Source of the DNA: Rhizobium viscosum
GTDB lineage: Bacteria; Pseudomonadota; Alphaproteobacteria; Rhizobiales; Rhizobiaceae
Length of the DNA: 64,000 nucleotides
Direction of reading: 5' to 3'
Assembly: GCF_014873945.1 (NCBI RefSeq)
Contig: NZ_JADBEC010000002.1
Location: 1,426,001 to 1,490,000, forward strand
In this document: positions 1 to 8,907 of the stretch, piece by piece
Numbering within the stretch: the stretch's first letter is position 1
Layout: each line of letters begins with the position of its first letter
Position numbers and translations under genes: made by a program
Notes under the pieces: generated by a model
The model's database searches: none
What the model saw: the letters and a program-made list of their open reading frames with translations, nothing else
What the model was told of the DNA's origin: nothing

Positions 1-504
1 GTCGTTACCCCGGGCTTTATTGGAGCCGCTGCGATCCTGGTCGGCACATTCGAAATTGTCCACGCCTTGTGGGCGAGAAGATGGGGCGCACTGTCATGGC
101 AGACGCTGTTAGGATTTCTATACATCGCCCTTGGATTGATGCTCTCTGATGTCGTCGGCTCGCGAGCAATGGAGGTTCTGACAAACGTCGTAGCCCGGTC
201 CCTACGTACGCAAGAGTTGTTGCAAAGCTACATGATCGGCCTGCTGTTCATCTTCTCGGGCATCGTCAGGATCCTCGTCAGTATACGCCACTGGCGTGAA
301 GCGGGATGGACCATGATGTTGTCGGGCGCCTTCGGCGCCGGCGCAGGTCTCGTCATCCTGGCCGACTTCCCATGGATGGGTCTTTGGATCCTCGCGATCT
401 TGCTTGGAATAGATTTCCTCGTGCATGGCGTCGCGTGGCTGAGATTCTCTTATTTCCATCGCCCTGAGTCGGCTCCAAACGATTCAGCATCACCTTCCGC
501 GTAA
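1..504 (+). CDS. HdeD-like (DUF308) membrane protein, 5' end missing
   Basis: The frame is open from the first base, so the true start lies outside the window; the TTG at 67 is only an internal codon. The roughly 167 visible residues form about five hydrophobic segments separated by short loops, with Gly/Ala-rich helices and a 'FxSGIVRI' type turn. This is the pattern of HdeD/DUF308 proteins, inner-membrane proteins linked to acid or envelope stress in enterics. The C-terminus is a short polar tail ending in TAA. The family call rests on topology and general resemblance rather than on a catalytic motif. The role in this organism is unknown. Confidence 0.6.
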   Translation, partial: VVTPGFIGAAAILVGTFEIVHALWARRWGALSWQTLLGFLYIALGLMLSDVVGSRAMEVLTNVVARSLRTQELLQSYMIGLLFIFSGIVRILVSIRHWREAGWTMMLSGAFGAGAGLVILADFPWMGLWILAILLGIDFLVHGVAWLRFSYFHRPESAPNDSASPSA

Positions 505-619
505 TCGGGCCGCCACCTCCAATAGTCAAACAGAGCGGGAACAAAGAGGCACTTCGTTGGTTTGGCACCGGGATCGCACGGGTGGAGTTGTCCGCCTTCG
601 TCTCCACCAACCCTTCATG

Positions 620-1060
620 TCAACGGTGCGGTCCCGCCCTCCGTGCGGTCCTGTCCGTCTGCCGAGAGCCGATCTGCCTCGCCGGCAAGGCCGAGTTAAA
701 GCTGCTTTGCGACGAAACGGAACTTGCCCCGCTAGGCCGTGGCCATAGGGATAGCCGGTGCGGTGCCCGCCGGCCTGACCGAGCGGCGTTATCTTTCGAT
801 GGCAGCTTCCGATCTTCCTCCGCGGCAAGAAGGAGGGCTGCACGCGTCATCTTGGCTGGGATGTTGCCATGGATGGCGTCCCGGCATGATCGTACACCCG
901 CAATGTATTCCTTGCCGTCGTCAGTCGGCCACGCGCCAGTCAGAGCTTCGCCAACCTCATCGAATGAGCGGACAAGCCTGTACCTTTCGTGACCGCTCAT
1001 TGCAAATGCTGCGATGATCGTGGGCGCCGAGAAGGTCCAGGGCTGGATACTAAGCCCCAA
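620..1060 (-). CDS. DUF982 domain protein with an atypical C-terminal tail
   Basis: Residues 1-82 match the DUF982 pattern common in rhizobia: an early PW, 'RYRLVRSFDEV', 'LTGAWP', 'GKEYIAGVRSC' and a helix ending 'LLLAAEE'. DUF982 proteins are usually 80-100 residues and have no assigned function. This frame runs on to 146 residues with an Arg/Ser-rich tail that looks unlike the family. A neighbouring frame offers a short natural-looking end near position 790, so a frameshift just after the domain is likely. The start is a TTG. The reading frame up to 'AAEE' is well supported; the tail is not. Confidence 0.5.
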   Translation of the reverse strand: MGLSIQPWTFSAPTIIAAFAMSGHERYRLVRSFDEVGEALTGAWPTDDGKEYIAGVRSCRDAIHGNIPAKMTRAALLLAAEEDRKLPSKDNAARSGRRAPHRLSLWPRPSGASSVSSQSSFNSALPARQIGSRQTDRTARRAGPHR

Positions 1061-1206
1061 GCAGTAATGGAGAGTGGAGCATATCCGATCCGGTTCCGAC
1101 TAAGGTCCCAGCAGGCCCCGGCATGAAGTCCCAACCCAGGAACAGTTCTTCCATTTCTTGGTTTGGGCCTCCAGCGGATAAAACCGCTTTAAAGGAGGAA
1201 AAACAA

Positions 1207-1512
1207 ATGAATATCAAAGCAGTAGGAATTGCCGCCTGCATCCTGTCGGCATCGGCCTCGGCATCTGCGTTTGCGCAGTCTTCGACAGTCATTGCGGCGC
1301 CGCCGGAGAAGGTGATCACCTACGTACAGAAGGCTCCCGCTCCGACCGAACGCGTCGTGGTGAAGGAGAAAGTGGTCGTCGGGCAGCCCCTGCCTGAAAC
1401 CGTGGTCGTGACGCCAATTCCCGACGACCCGACATATGCATACGCGATCATCAACGATGAGCGTGTGATCGTCGAGCCTTCCTCGCGGAAGGTGATCCAG
1501 GTCATCAAGTGA
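1207..1512 (+). CDS. DUF1236-type exported protein
   Basis: A 101-residue protein with a signal peptide (residues 1 to about 24, ending SAFAQ). A Val/Pro-rich middle ('VVVKEKVVVGQPLP') leads to a C-terminal 'YAYAIINDERVIVEPSSRKVIQVI' type segment, which is the DUF1236 signature (a periplasmic beta-rich domain). The ATG at 1207 was chosen over an upstream GTG/ATG because AAAGGAGG sits directly before it and the signal peptide begins there. A good terminator follows at 1519. Function is unknown; relatives are small envelope proteins of rhizobia. Confidence 0.8.
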   Translation: MNIKAVGIAACILSASASASAFAQSSTVIAAPPEKVITYVQKAPAPTERVVVKEKVVVGQPLPETVVVTPIPDDPTYAYAIINDERVIVEPSSRKVIQVIK

Positions 1513-1518
1513 TCGATG

Positions 1519-1540
1519 GGCGGTTCCCGCCGCCTTTTTC
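1519..1540 (+). terminator. Rho-independent terminator after the DUF1236 gene
   Basis: A 5 bp GC stem (GGCGG at 1519-1523, CCGCC at 1530-1534) with a 6-nt loop is followed by TTTTTC, seven bases after the DUF1236 stop codon. A second, longer inverted repeat (GGGCACGC at 1550-1557 with GCGTGCCC at 1579-1586) lies just downstream, before the next small frame. Confidence 0.65.
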
Positions 1541-1608
1541 TAACAATAAGGGCACGCACGCACCGCAGGAGAATGCGGGCGTGCCCCTGTGCCCAAAGGA
1601 GATTGATC

Positions 1609-1773
1609 ATGAGAAGCAGCCATCTCGCCTTCAGACTTGCATGCTCGCCGGCCAACCTCAACCAAGGATCTGCTTCAGTCTTCCCAAAGGCGCCAGTAAG
1701 AAGATCTCAACCTTACAAATTTCTGCCAGTGATCGATGCAAAATATCCGACTTCCCTCGAAGAAGGCTATTGA
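1609..1773 (+). CDS. Small ORF of unknown function (54 aa)
   Basis: An ATG preceded at a good distance by AAAGGAG opens a 54-codon frame. The product starts 'MRSSHLAFRLACSP' and could have a short hydrophobic N-terminus, but it has no motif I recognise. It follows the hairpin at 1550-1586 and may be a degenerate relative of the small exported protein upstream. The ribosome binding site is the main support. It could equally be non-coding remnant sequence. Confidence 0.3.
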   Translation: MRSSHLAFRLACSPANLNQGSASVFPKAPVRRSQPYKFLPVIDAKYPTSLEEGY

Positions 1774-1975
1774 TGTCGACAGGCTTTGGATCGCGTCTGG
1801 CGACGGCGAGCAGCTGTGGGGTCAATGTCGTTGAACCCAGAAAACGCAGTACCGCCTTCGGCATCTACAATGTCGTCGAAGCACCTGACCGCATTGTCCG
1901 GGACCCTCCCTTGAGCAGGTCAAACATTCCATCACGACGCCCGGCCGGCCGCTAGGCGGGCCCCTCGATTGACAT

Positions 1976-2458
1976 TCATCCGACGCTGAGGGCGGCTAAC
2001 TTTCTAAACAGTCCCTGCAGTTCGGGTTCGCTCACCATACCGACTGCTTCAACAAGCGTGACCCAGGCCACCGTCCGCTCATGCCGCTCCGGAAACTTGT
2101 TCTTTGTGCAACGGACCTCAAGGACGTGCACTTCGACGAAGGCCGGAATTTCCGTGCCATCGTCAAGTTTCTTCAGGTACGTGTAGGTTCCGAAGGACTG
2201 CTCCGCTGCTTTTCCTTTGACGCCAGCTTCTTCCCAGGCCTCCCGCTCGGCGACTTCGTGGGGCAGCAGGCCTTTGATCGGCCAGCCCTTGGGGATGACC
2301 CACCGTTTCGTCTCCCGGCTCGTGATGAGCAAGGCCAGACGCTCACCGGACGCCGCTGTTCGAAGGCACAAGGCGGCGAACTGCTCGACGCATTTGCCGT
2401 CGAAGATTGATGCTGCGTGTTCTGCGAGGTCTGCTAGATGTGCGGCGGTCAGCGTCAT
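1976..2458 (-). CDS. Nudix hydrolase
   Basis: A 160-residue protein with a Nudix fold signature. 'RWVIPKGWP' (residues 52-60) leads into the Nudix helix 'REAWEEAGV' (72-80), which carries the metal-binding Glu residues. The first Glu of the classic GX5EX7REUXEEXGU box is replaced (Leu at that position), a variation I associate with the alphaproteobacterial 'PKGWP' group. Such proteins hydrolyse nucleoside diphosphates linked to another group, with inositol polyphosphate and NDP-sugar or (di)nucleotide substrates known in the family; the substrate here cannot be told. It stands alone on the minus strand with an ATG start. Confidence 0.88.
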   Translation of the reverse strand: MTLTAAHLADLAEHAASIFDGKCVEQFAALCLRTAASGERLALLITSRETKRWVIPKGWPIKGLLPHEVAEREAWEEAGVKGKAAEQSFGTYTYLKKLDDGTEIPAFVEVHVLEVRCTKNKFPERHERTVAWVTLVEAVGMVSEPELQGLFRKLAALSVG

Positions 2459-2848
2459 AGTCGAAACCCGGACTGGTCATCGTTGGCTGAGAAGTCGTTC
2501 CGGCGCGAGACGAGCTTTTCTGGTTGGGACGATGACGACAGGAATGATGGAAGTGGCATAGGAAAATCGCGAACCGACATGATTATTGGCGCGATCCGCA
2601 ATTCATCGACAAGCATGACTATCCGAAGCTCCATTGGTCACTCGGATCACCCAACTACGGGGATCCTCCCGTGTTCCCGATATGGCGGCCGAAATCGTTC
2701 ATGCCATTCTGCGGGCATGCTTATGAACTTTCGTACGCCTTACGCGTCGCACCAGTGCGCGCGCGTCCGTCTAGCTGATGCGGTAGGGGCCAATGGTATC
2801 GTAGGGCTTCCGACCGGTAATGGTGCGTTTGCAGTTGCACCTTGCCCT
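2459..2848. other. Intergenic stretch without a supported gene
   Basis: Between the Nudix start and the 3' end of the next minus-strand gene I see only short overlapping frames with no ribosome binding site and no recognisable motif. Confidence 0.5.
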
Positions 2849-3334
2849 TTATTTCACGTCCATCCGAATTACGCGCCCGGAAGGCGTAACGGTGCATTTG
2901 AGAACGTAATGCGGGATAGCCATGGTCAGCAGCCAAGTGGGACCTGTTTGCTCGGCCGCTTCAACGACGTTCGTTCCACCTCGAGCGCTCCGATAGCGAT
3001 CGGCCCGTCGGCCGCATGCCCGTAAAGCGCGAGCCGGAATGTTGCCCAGTTCAGAGGCCGGCAATCCGGCTGACGTTCGCCCGCACGCTGACGGCCTCAA
3101 CCGATCAATGCGCGAGTAGCGGCCATTCGACAAGTGCACGTTAACGCAAATGCCGGTCTTGTCATTCCACCAGATGTTGTCGCTCCTGACGTGATGATAG
3201 CCACGAGCCTGCATCTTCGACGCGGCGTCCGCCGCGCGAGAGCCGACGAGATCGGCAATATCGCCGGGCGCGGCAGCCAAAGCAGAAATAGAAAACGAGC
3301 AAAAGATGTCCCCAAGGCCGATTATCCTTTTCAC
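2849..3334 (-). CDS. Exported protein of unknown function
   Basis: GTG start at 3334, chosen because AAGGAGG lies 5 nt upstream; the TTG one codon earlier is too close. The product has a short signal-like N-terminus and then 'GDIADLVGSRAADA', 'MQARGYHHV' and 'IWWNDKTGICVNVHLSNGRYSRID'. That is a motif set I recognise from small rhizobial secreted proteins with a 'Gly-Tyr ... WWN..T..C' core. The second half (Arg-rich, then 'YVLKCTVTPSGRVIRMDVK') looks less regular and may reflect a frame disturbance. No function can be assigned. Confidence 0.55.
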   Translation of the reverse strand: MKRIIGLGDIFCSFSISALAAAPGDIADLVGSRAADAASKMQARGYHHVRSDNIWWNDKTGICVNVHLSNGRYSRIDRLRPSACGRTSAGLPASELGNIPARALRACGRRADRYRSARGGTNVVEAAEQTGPTWLLTMAIPHYVLKCTVTPSGRVIRMDVK

Positions 3335-4211
3335 CAAAACCTCCTTAACCTGAGCGAGTGAAGACCGATAGCGTTGCCGTCAACGCTTGCCGCGAGCGAA
3401 CGACAAAAAACGTCCCTGTCGTCTACAGCGGAGCAATCGTGCAACTATGGATTCTCATAGGTTCCCCCGTGACAAAAGTTGAAGATTTGGCGCGGTCGCC
3501 ACCTTAATCGCCAGGCGGATAGCTTCGTCTTGGTCGCAGCGCACCATAAACGAGTCCAACTGTTAAGTACGCAACGGTAAATTTACGGCCGGTGGGGATC
3601 ACCCGACCCTTATTGGCTGCCGGATCAAGCGCCAAATGACGCAGCAGGCGAAGACTGGTCGATGGTCACTATCTCCACAACCTGTTCGTGCGCCGCGACC
3701 TTCGAATTAGACTGCAGGCCCTGTTGCCGGCTGCTTTGAGCCTGGCGCTGCGCGAAGGCTTCCTCCTTTGCTTCAACCGATGCGGACGGCGACGATCCCG
3801 AACGGTCAAGGAGTAGACACAGCCGCTGATCTCGAGCACAAAGCGCGTGGCGGGATGCAAGCAGCCTAGCTTCGTTCTACAAACTTGGCGAACCGGCTTA
3901 TAGCACCGTCCTTTAGCGGCCGTTCTGGGTGCCAATCCCGCGTGGGATGCATATGCTGCAAGATGCTAGGCGCCTCGAAGCAAGCAGAGGCAGATCGTTA
4001 CCATCGCCTTGAACGGATATGAACCGACGCTTTGGGTGGAGATCAGGTATTTCAGCATGTTAGGCGCTCAAGGCGCGGGTGACATCATCAAGCAGCTCGA
4101 TCGGGAAGTTCGGAGCCCTGGCAGGCAACCGCTGCCGTACGACCGGCCAAATTCGCCTCCTTGTGGGCCAACGTTAGAGTTGGTTGGCCCGCACAAACGT
4201 AGCCCAGATGC
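3335..4211. other. Long intergenic region with an imperfect hairpin
   Basis: About 880 bp without a frame that has a start, ribosome binding site and family motif together. The only structure I see is an imperfect inverted repeat at 4161-4196 (TTGTGGGCCAAC against GTTGGCCCGCACAA, one bulged base), just past the 3' end of the DUF1254 gene. It could end that transcript but has no T-run on either strand. Confidence 0.45.
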
Positions 4212-5843
4212 TCACTTTACCAGTCCGATCTCGCTCGGTCGCCATGACTTGTCGAAGAAAGGCTCGGTCGGGCTGTACAAGCGCAGAATGGTGAACCAGC
4301 CTTTCTTCGGGTCGGTCTGAATCCAGTTGCCGCGCGGAACGCCTTGCGGCTGCTCAGGCGCAAACCAGACCGTGGTCGAGCCGTCGGCAGCGGCCTCGGC
4401 AGCGGGTGAAGGATAATTCTGGCTACCCGCGCGCGGATAGCGCTGTGGCGTGTCGAGCATCGAGCGAGTCAAATTGTCGTACACCGTGAACGACCAGAAA
4501 TTCGCCTCGGGTATACCCTTCGGCAACGTCACCTTGTAGGTCTTGGCACCGTCGAAGTGGTTTTTGTCGGCATCCGTCATCGCCAGCAGATATTGCGAGC
4601 CGATGCCCGGCAGCCGCATCGCCATGGCCGGGGTGATACCGGTCACGCCGTAGAAGAAGTTCGTCCGCGCGTCCATGGTCCGATAGCCTGTCGCGGGAAA
4701 TGGTTTGACGCCCTCGGCCGTGATCTCCGGGATCGGTGTTTCGAACTCGTAGCCAGTTAAGAAGAGAAAATTGAACCAGGACGAGTTCGGATAATAGAAC
4801 CAGCTCGGATCACGCGGGGACATGAAAAGACTGCGCGAGGTTGCATTGCCCACCGCGAGCGCCTCGCTCATGATCTTCTTCATGCGTTCATCCGGTGCAA
4901 AGGGTTTCCCCTTGACGATGCCGATTGCCGCCAGCGGCCCCATCAGTTCCGGGTCGAGCGAGGTGGCAGGCTCGCGCTGCACCACTTCATTCAGCATCTC
5001 GAAGTAGCTCCAGTCGTTGGGCGGGATTGTGTTCATCACCTTACCGCTGCCTTCGTGGAAGACAGTGGGCGGCGGCGGTTCGATCTTGCCCAACTTAGCC
5101 TTGCCTGCGAGGAACTCGGCGATGGGGGTACCGACACCGCCGGGCTCATACGGGTAGACATTGGTGAACTTGCGGATTGTCTCCACCACTGGCTTGGGAT
5201 CGTCATGATTCTCGAGGAACGATCGGCCGAACCACAGTATCGTGTTGGTCCGGGCGCGGGCGACATAATATCCACCCTCCGGCAGCGGCCCGTCGTAGTC
5301 CGGAGGCACGATCAGGTACTTGCCGCCTTCTCCGCGGTCGGGTCCGGGTCCACCCAGGTCGACGACCCAGCGGAACCAAGCATCTTGCACGACGCCGAGG
5401 AACTTGGGCGGAGCCTCCAGCACTACGGGTCCCTTGGAGAGGTCGAGATAGCCCATGACGTAGATCGTGTCGGCATTGGCCGTCAAAAACAGCGACTTGG
5501 CGTCCATCAGCTCGGAGAAGACGAGAACCTCGTTTTCCTTCATGCCGATGTCCTGCATGGCATTGCGCAGCGCATGAATGCTGACGCCGCGCATGTCGTC
5601 CATGAAGGCGCGGTAGGCATAGGTGAAGTCGAGATTGTCGTAGAGCCTATCTGCGGTGGACTTGCTCGGCACACCGTCCTTGAACTCGAACTTGCCGATA
5701 TTGGTATCGACGACATTCGGCGTTGCAATGGATTCGGGGATTGGCGGTGCCTCCGCCAAGGCGGCAATTGTTTGCATGGCCAGGAAAGCGCCTGCCGCGA
5801 ACGGCGGAATCAATGTGGATAAATAGCCGTGAATTAGTCTCAT
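4212..5843 (-). CDS. DUF1254/DUF1214 domain protein, exported
   Basis: A 543-residue protein starting at the ATG at 5843 (AAAGGAAG upstream); a longer upstream reading has no better site. A signal peptide covers residues 1 to about 30. The N-terminal half carries the DUF1254 pattern ('AYRAFMDDMRGVS', 'NEVLVFSELMDAKSLFLTANADTIY', 'PDYDGPLPEGGYYVARARTN'). The C-terminal part carries the DUF1214 pattern ('FWSFTVYDNLTRSML', 'WFAPEQPQGVP.GNWIQT', 'RLYSPTEPFFDKSWRPSEI'). This two-domain arrangement is widespread in bacteria; its biochemical role is not established. Gene borders are secure. Confidence 0.9.
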   Translation of the reverse strand: MRLIHGYLSTLIPPFAAGAFLAMQTIAALAEAPPIPESIATPNVVDTNIGKFEFKDGVPSKSTADRLYDNLDFTYAYRAFMDDMRGVSIHALRNAMQDIGMKENEVLVFSELMDAKSLFLTANADTIYVMGYLDLSKGPVVLEAPPKFLGVVQDAWFRWVVDLGGPGPDRGEGGKYLIVPPDYDGPLPEGGYYVARARTNTILWFGRSFLENHDDPKPVVETIRKFTNVYPYEPGGVGTPIAEFLAGKAKLGKIEPPPPTVFHEGSGKVMNTIPPNDWSYFEMLNEVVQREPATSLDPELMGPLAAIGIVKGKPFAPDERMKKIMSEALAVGNATSRSLFMSPRDPSWFYYPNSSWFNFLFLTGYEFETPIPEITAEGVKPFPATGYRTMDARTNFFYGVTGITPAMAMRLPGIGSQYLLAMTDADKNHFDGAKTYKVTLPKGIPEANFWSFTVYDNLTRSMLDTPQRYPRAGSQNYPSPAAEAAADGSTTVWFAPEQPQGVPRGNWIQTDPKKGWFTILRLYSPTEPFFDKSWRPSEIGLVK

Positions 5844-6129
5844 GGTTCTTCCTTTCGTCTCATCACTTCGGGGCAGCAGAGGCGTCAACTCGCAGGTCTG
5901 ACGAAGTCGGACCCGCTGTCGCCAGACCTGCGAACAGGCTGACTGGTTGTCTCTCGATTTCGAGAGGTTCGGCACTTGAAATTGATCGGAACCGACCGTT
6001 GGCTAGGCTCGGGATTGCTGAATCGACGTCGCTCGCCGCGTGGAGGCTGCTCCTCATCTCGCAGCAAGGGTATCGATGAAAGCTGGGGTCGCACGCTTAC
6101 CTTAAGCAGCAGCGGCGAAGGCGACCACC

Positions 6130-6618
6130 TCATGGCGCTTTGTCCTCCTCCACACGCTCCCGCCGCGCCTGCAGTCTGTCGAACTTGCCGAAGTCGGTCA
6201 TGATGCTGACCAGGACGCTCCCCGTCCAACCGAAAGTGAACAGACCGGACATTGCTATGATCGGCCCAAGCAGACGCCACCGATCTGGAAGGGTCACGTT
6301 GCCCTCCCCCAGCGTCGTATAGCTCTCGAGGACGTAATAGTAGCTGTCGCGCATCGAGGGGATGATATCCCTGACATAGAGAGGAACCGCCCAGATCAGA
6401 GTTTCTGCGAAGTGCAGGAGCGCCAGCGCGGCGATCGTCACTGACAGCATCAGGTTCAGCCGCCAGTGCGGCGTTACGCTGGTGACGTGCGCCCAGGATT
6501 TGCTGAACTGAAGGCCGATGCTCCGGATACCCACGCCGTGCACGAAAATGACGACGATCAGAAACACAGTGCCGACGATGATTTCGAATACCGGGTTCGG
6601 GTTCGCTAGATGGTCCAA
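6130..6618 (-). CDS. Two-helix ion channel-like membrane protein
   Basis: A 162-residue inner-membrane protein. It has a hydrophobic N-terminal helix ('IIVGTVFLIVVIFVHGVG'), a second helix after residue 50, then 'YYYVLESYTTLGEGNVTLP' followed by a last helix. 'YTTLGEGNV' resembles the K+-channel filter region (TxGYGD type) but lacks the exact GYG, so ion selectivity is unclear. TTG was kept as start because GAGGAGG lies about 5 nt upstream and no ATG fits. It belongs to the ion_trans_2-like small membrane proteins often found in proteobacteria. Confidence 0.7.
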   Translation of the reverse strand: MDHLANPNPVFEIIVGTVFLIVVIFVHGVGIRSIGLQFSKSWAHVTSVTPHWRLNLMLSVTIAALALLHFAETLIWAVPLYVRDIIPSMRDSYYYVLESYTTLGEGNVTLPDRWRLLGPIIAMSGLFTFGWTGSVLVSIMTDFGKFDRLQARRERVEEDKAP

Positions 6619-6711
6619 TCTACCTCCTCAGTCCTGTCGCCTCCGGTGGAAGGCTCTTGCAAACCTCCCACCGCACCAAAACGAGCACAGGCATGTCGCT
6701 TGGCCTTGGTG

Positions 6712-7404
6712 CTAGTAGCAAGGCGGATAGGGGTAATATCCGCACGCCGGATGCGGGTAATAGTAGGGACGCTCGGAAGCGACAGCCGCGCCCAGCGCCG
6801 CCCCTGCGACGACGCCGGCACCGTAGTATGCGCCGGGATGAGCATACCAGCCGCCACGCCAGACCGCTGCACGACCAACACCCCCAACCGCGACACCCCC
6901 GTAGGGGCCACGGGCTGCGAACCAGTCGATGAACAGCGACGCGGGACCATCGGCACCGGCGAGATCACCTTCGAGGACGGCGACGTCGAAGGTGAGGTTT
7001 CCACCCTCCAGCTTCGGCGTCTTCAGGACGACGACCGCATCGGCGACGCTATCCCCCTTGCCGCTCAAGACCGAGATCGTCGCGTTCGGAGGATCCTTGG
7101 CGAAACTGTCGGGGCCTTCATCCCACTGCTTGATGAACTCGGAGGTCAGGACATGACCCGCAGATCGCACCGGGCGGTCGGCGAACACGATTGATGTTGC
7201 AGAGATGGCGCTCATAGTGAGCTTACCATTCTCCAGCTTTGCACCTCCAGAATTGAGAACGGCAAGAGACGGCACCATCTTTGACTTGGTCGCGCCGATG
7301 GTCTTCTGTGCGGGTGCTGAAATCGCATCCTGTGCAAGCGCCGGAGACGTGATTAGCAGACCAGCAGCCACTGCGATGAAGCATATGCCAGAAATTCTAA
7401 GCAT
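6712..7404 (-). CDS. Exported protein with Gly/Tyr/Pro-rich tail, unknown function
   Basis: The ATG at 7404 follows GAGGAGT at normal spacing; the GTG at 7413 overlaps that site. A signal peptide (about 25 residues, ending ALAQ) precedes a beta-rich domain with 'SIVFADRPVRSAGHVLTSEFIKQWDEG.DSFAKDPPNATISVL', a pattern I know from conserved hypothetical exported proteins. The C-terminal 60 residues are Gly/Ala-rich and end in a Tyr/Pro-rich repeat with two Cys, typical of a flexible surface or periplasmic tail. The next gene upstream (OmpA-like) reads the same way about 30 bp off. No known function. Confidence 0.7.
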   Translation of the reverse strand: MLRISGICFIAVAAGLLITSPALAQDAISAPAQKTIGATKSKMVPSLAVLNSGGAKLENGKLTMSAISATSIVFADRPVRSAGHVLTSEFIKQWDEGPDSFAKDPPNATISVLSGKGDSVADAVVVLKTPKLEGGNLTFDVAVLEGDLAGADGPASLFIDWFAARGPYGGVAVGGVGRAAVWRGGWYAHPGAYYGAGVVAGAALGAAVASERPYYYPHPACGYYPYPPCY

Positions 7405-7435
7405 CAGTCGCACTCCTCTTTCTAGCTATGGGACG

Positions 7436-8005
7436 CTATTTCAGAAGTCCCAGATTGATGAGTTGTACCCGCCTGTTGTCAGCCGATTCGGGATGGCCGG
7501 GATCGATCGGCCATTCTTCTCCGGCGCCGACCGAAAACAGTCGATCAGGCGACACTGCGAAGGTGGTCGACAGCGCCTCGTTGATGGCGTCGGCGCGTTT
7601 CTGGCTGAGCTCGAGATTGTGTTTGGCGGTTCCGGTCGCGCTCGAGTGCCCGACGATGAGGAACTTGTAACGGAACAGGTCGGGATGGTGTAGCGCGTCG
7701 GCGATCAGCCCGACGGTGCGGTAGGATTTCGGCTCGATGGCGGTCGAGTTGTTTTCGAAGTCGATCTCGACGATCAACTGCGAAAGCTCCGAGAGCTTGC
7801 TCCAATTGGGCAGCGCCGCGACGCCTTTGCCGACGTTGGCGTTGGCTTCTTCGACGAGCAGCGCGACATCGACGGCAGGTGCCGCCGACTTCACCTGTCC
7901 GAGCGTGCTCATGATCTGACTGTTGTCGAGCTGCTGGGCGGAAGCGACGCACGGAGCCAGAAGCAGGCCGAGCGCCACCGAGATACGAAGTGCTTGAACG
8001 ATCAT
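7436..8005 (-). CDS. OmpA-family peptidoglycan-associated protein
   Basis: The ATG at 8005, preceded by AGGGGAAACAAG, begins a 189-residue protein with a signal peptide (to about residue 24). A C-terminal OmpA domain is clear: 'IVEIDFENNSTAIEPKSYRTVGLIADAL', 'FLIVGHSSATGTAKHNLELSQKRADAI', 'LFSVGAGEEWPIDP' and 'NRRVQLINLG'. OmpA domains bind peptidoglycan from the periplasmic side of the outer membrane. There is no beta-barrel portion, so it is a soluble or anchored periplasmic type. It lies directly downstream of the Cys-rich protein and probably shares its transcript. Confidence 0.85.
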   Translation of the reverse strand: MIVQALRISVALGLLLAPCVASAQQLDNSQIMSTLGQVKSAAPAVDVALLVEEANANVGKGVAALPNWSKLSELSQLIVEIDFENNSTAIEPKSYRTVGLIADALHHPDLFRYKFLIVGHSSATGTAKHNLELSQKRADAINEALSTTFAVSPDRLFSVGAGEEWPIDPGHPESADNRRVQLINLGLLK

Positions 8006-8031
8006 CTTGTTTCCCCTGTCTGGGCCATGGA

Positions 8032-8460
8032 TCAACGCCATCCGGCGTCGGTGATTGCCTGGTTGCATTCCCTGTTGTCGACGCGTTTCGTCTCGACGAG
8101 GCAGGAGAGAATGTTGCCGTCGCCTTTCACGCCGTTGCAGTACTGCGAGATGTCGTGCTGGCAGACCTTGAAGACCGATGCCTGCGCCTCCTGGCGTTGA
8201 GCGATCGACGTCATGACGCTGCCAAGGGTCGAGGTGCAGCTCGGCGAGACCTTTGAAGCGTTTTTCCCGAGGCAGGCCTGGATGCGTCCGTTTCCGAGGT
8301 TCTGGCCATTGCAGAATTTCTTGATGTCGGACCCGCATTCCTTGGCAAGGGTCGTTACCGCATCCGCGTAGCTGATCGTGTCGGCTCGACCGACGGCAGT
8401 TAGAGTGAGGAAGCAGGCGAGCGCCGTTCCTGCGGAGATGCCAACTCTCTTTGTCATCAT
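8032..8460 (-). CDS. Exported cysteine-rich repeat protein (GLG1-like)
   Basis: A 142-residue protein with a signal peptide (ending GRA) and two Cys-rich repeats of the form 'ECGSDIKKFCNG....GRIQACLGKNASKVSPSC' and 'VCQHDISQYCNGVKGDGNILSCL'. The C...D..KFC...G.G....CL...SC spacing matches the Cys-rich GLG1-type repeat found in small bacterial secreted proteins. Eight repeat cysteines could form disulfides in the periplasm. Two adjacent ATG codons follow AAGGAACA. It is co-oriented with the OmpA-like gene 26 bp downstream. Confidence 0.78.
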   Translation of the reverse strand: MMTKRVGISAGTALACFLTLTAVGRADTISYADAVTTLAKECGSDIKKFCNGQNLGNGRIQACLGKNASKVSPSCTSTLGSVMTSIAQRQEAQASVFKVCQHDISQYCNGVKGDGNILSCLVETKRVDNRECNQAITDAGWR

Positions 8461-8518
8461 TGTTCCTTTCTTCGAGTGATTGATCTGAAGTGGTCATTTC
8501 GTTGATGCGCAGTGACGG

Positions 8519-8788
8519 CTATCGTCGTGGTGGTCTCAATGGCACGATGGCTGCTCTGTCGAGAGCCTGCTCGATCTCGATCCGCATGCCGTCGATGAGC
8601 TCCTGATACTCGGCAATGCGCTCGCCTCGCTCGGGAGCAGACGATCCTTCCCATTGCAGCTTCTCGTCATGCGCAGTCAGAAAGTCGTCGCAGAGGTCGC
8701 GGAATCCCTCGTTGCGGGCGGCGAGTTCCTCGACCACCTTGGCGCGTTCCTTGAAGCAGCCCCTTACGAATCCAACACCGTTCTTCAT
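8519..8788 (-). CDS. Small charged protein, unknown function
   Basis: An 89-residue Glu/Arg-rich, probably all-helical cytoplasmic protein ('CFKERAKVVEELAARNEGFRDLCDDFLTAHDEKLQWE'). I have the impression of a conserved rhizobial hypothetical family but cannot name it. It lies 58 bp upstream of the Cys-rich gene on the same strand and may head that three-gene transcript. The start is the ATG at 8788. Confidence 0.6.
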   Translation of the reverse strand: MKNGVGFVRGCFKERAKVVEELAARNEGFRDLCDDFLTAHDEKLQWEGSSAPERGERIAEYQELIDGMRIEIEQALDRAAIVPLRPPRR

Positions 8789-8907
8789 CCGGTCTATCCA
8801 TTCGCGTACGTCGCCTCACAGCAGACAAGTTCAAAACATGATGATCCAGATTTCTCGCTTGGCACCGTATCTTACAGTAACAAACGGCCTCGATGCCGGG
8901 CCGCCTC

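Noticed and set aside
4161..4196. Terminator after the DUF1254 gene
   Set aside because: The stem is imperfect and no T-run follows on either strand.
6130..6618. Bona fide K+ channel selectivity filter
   Set aside because: The motif is TLGEG, not TxGYG, so K+ selectivity should not be claimed.
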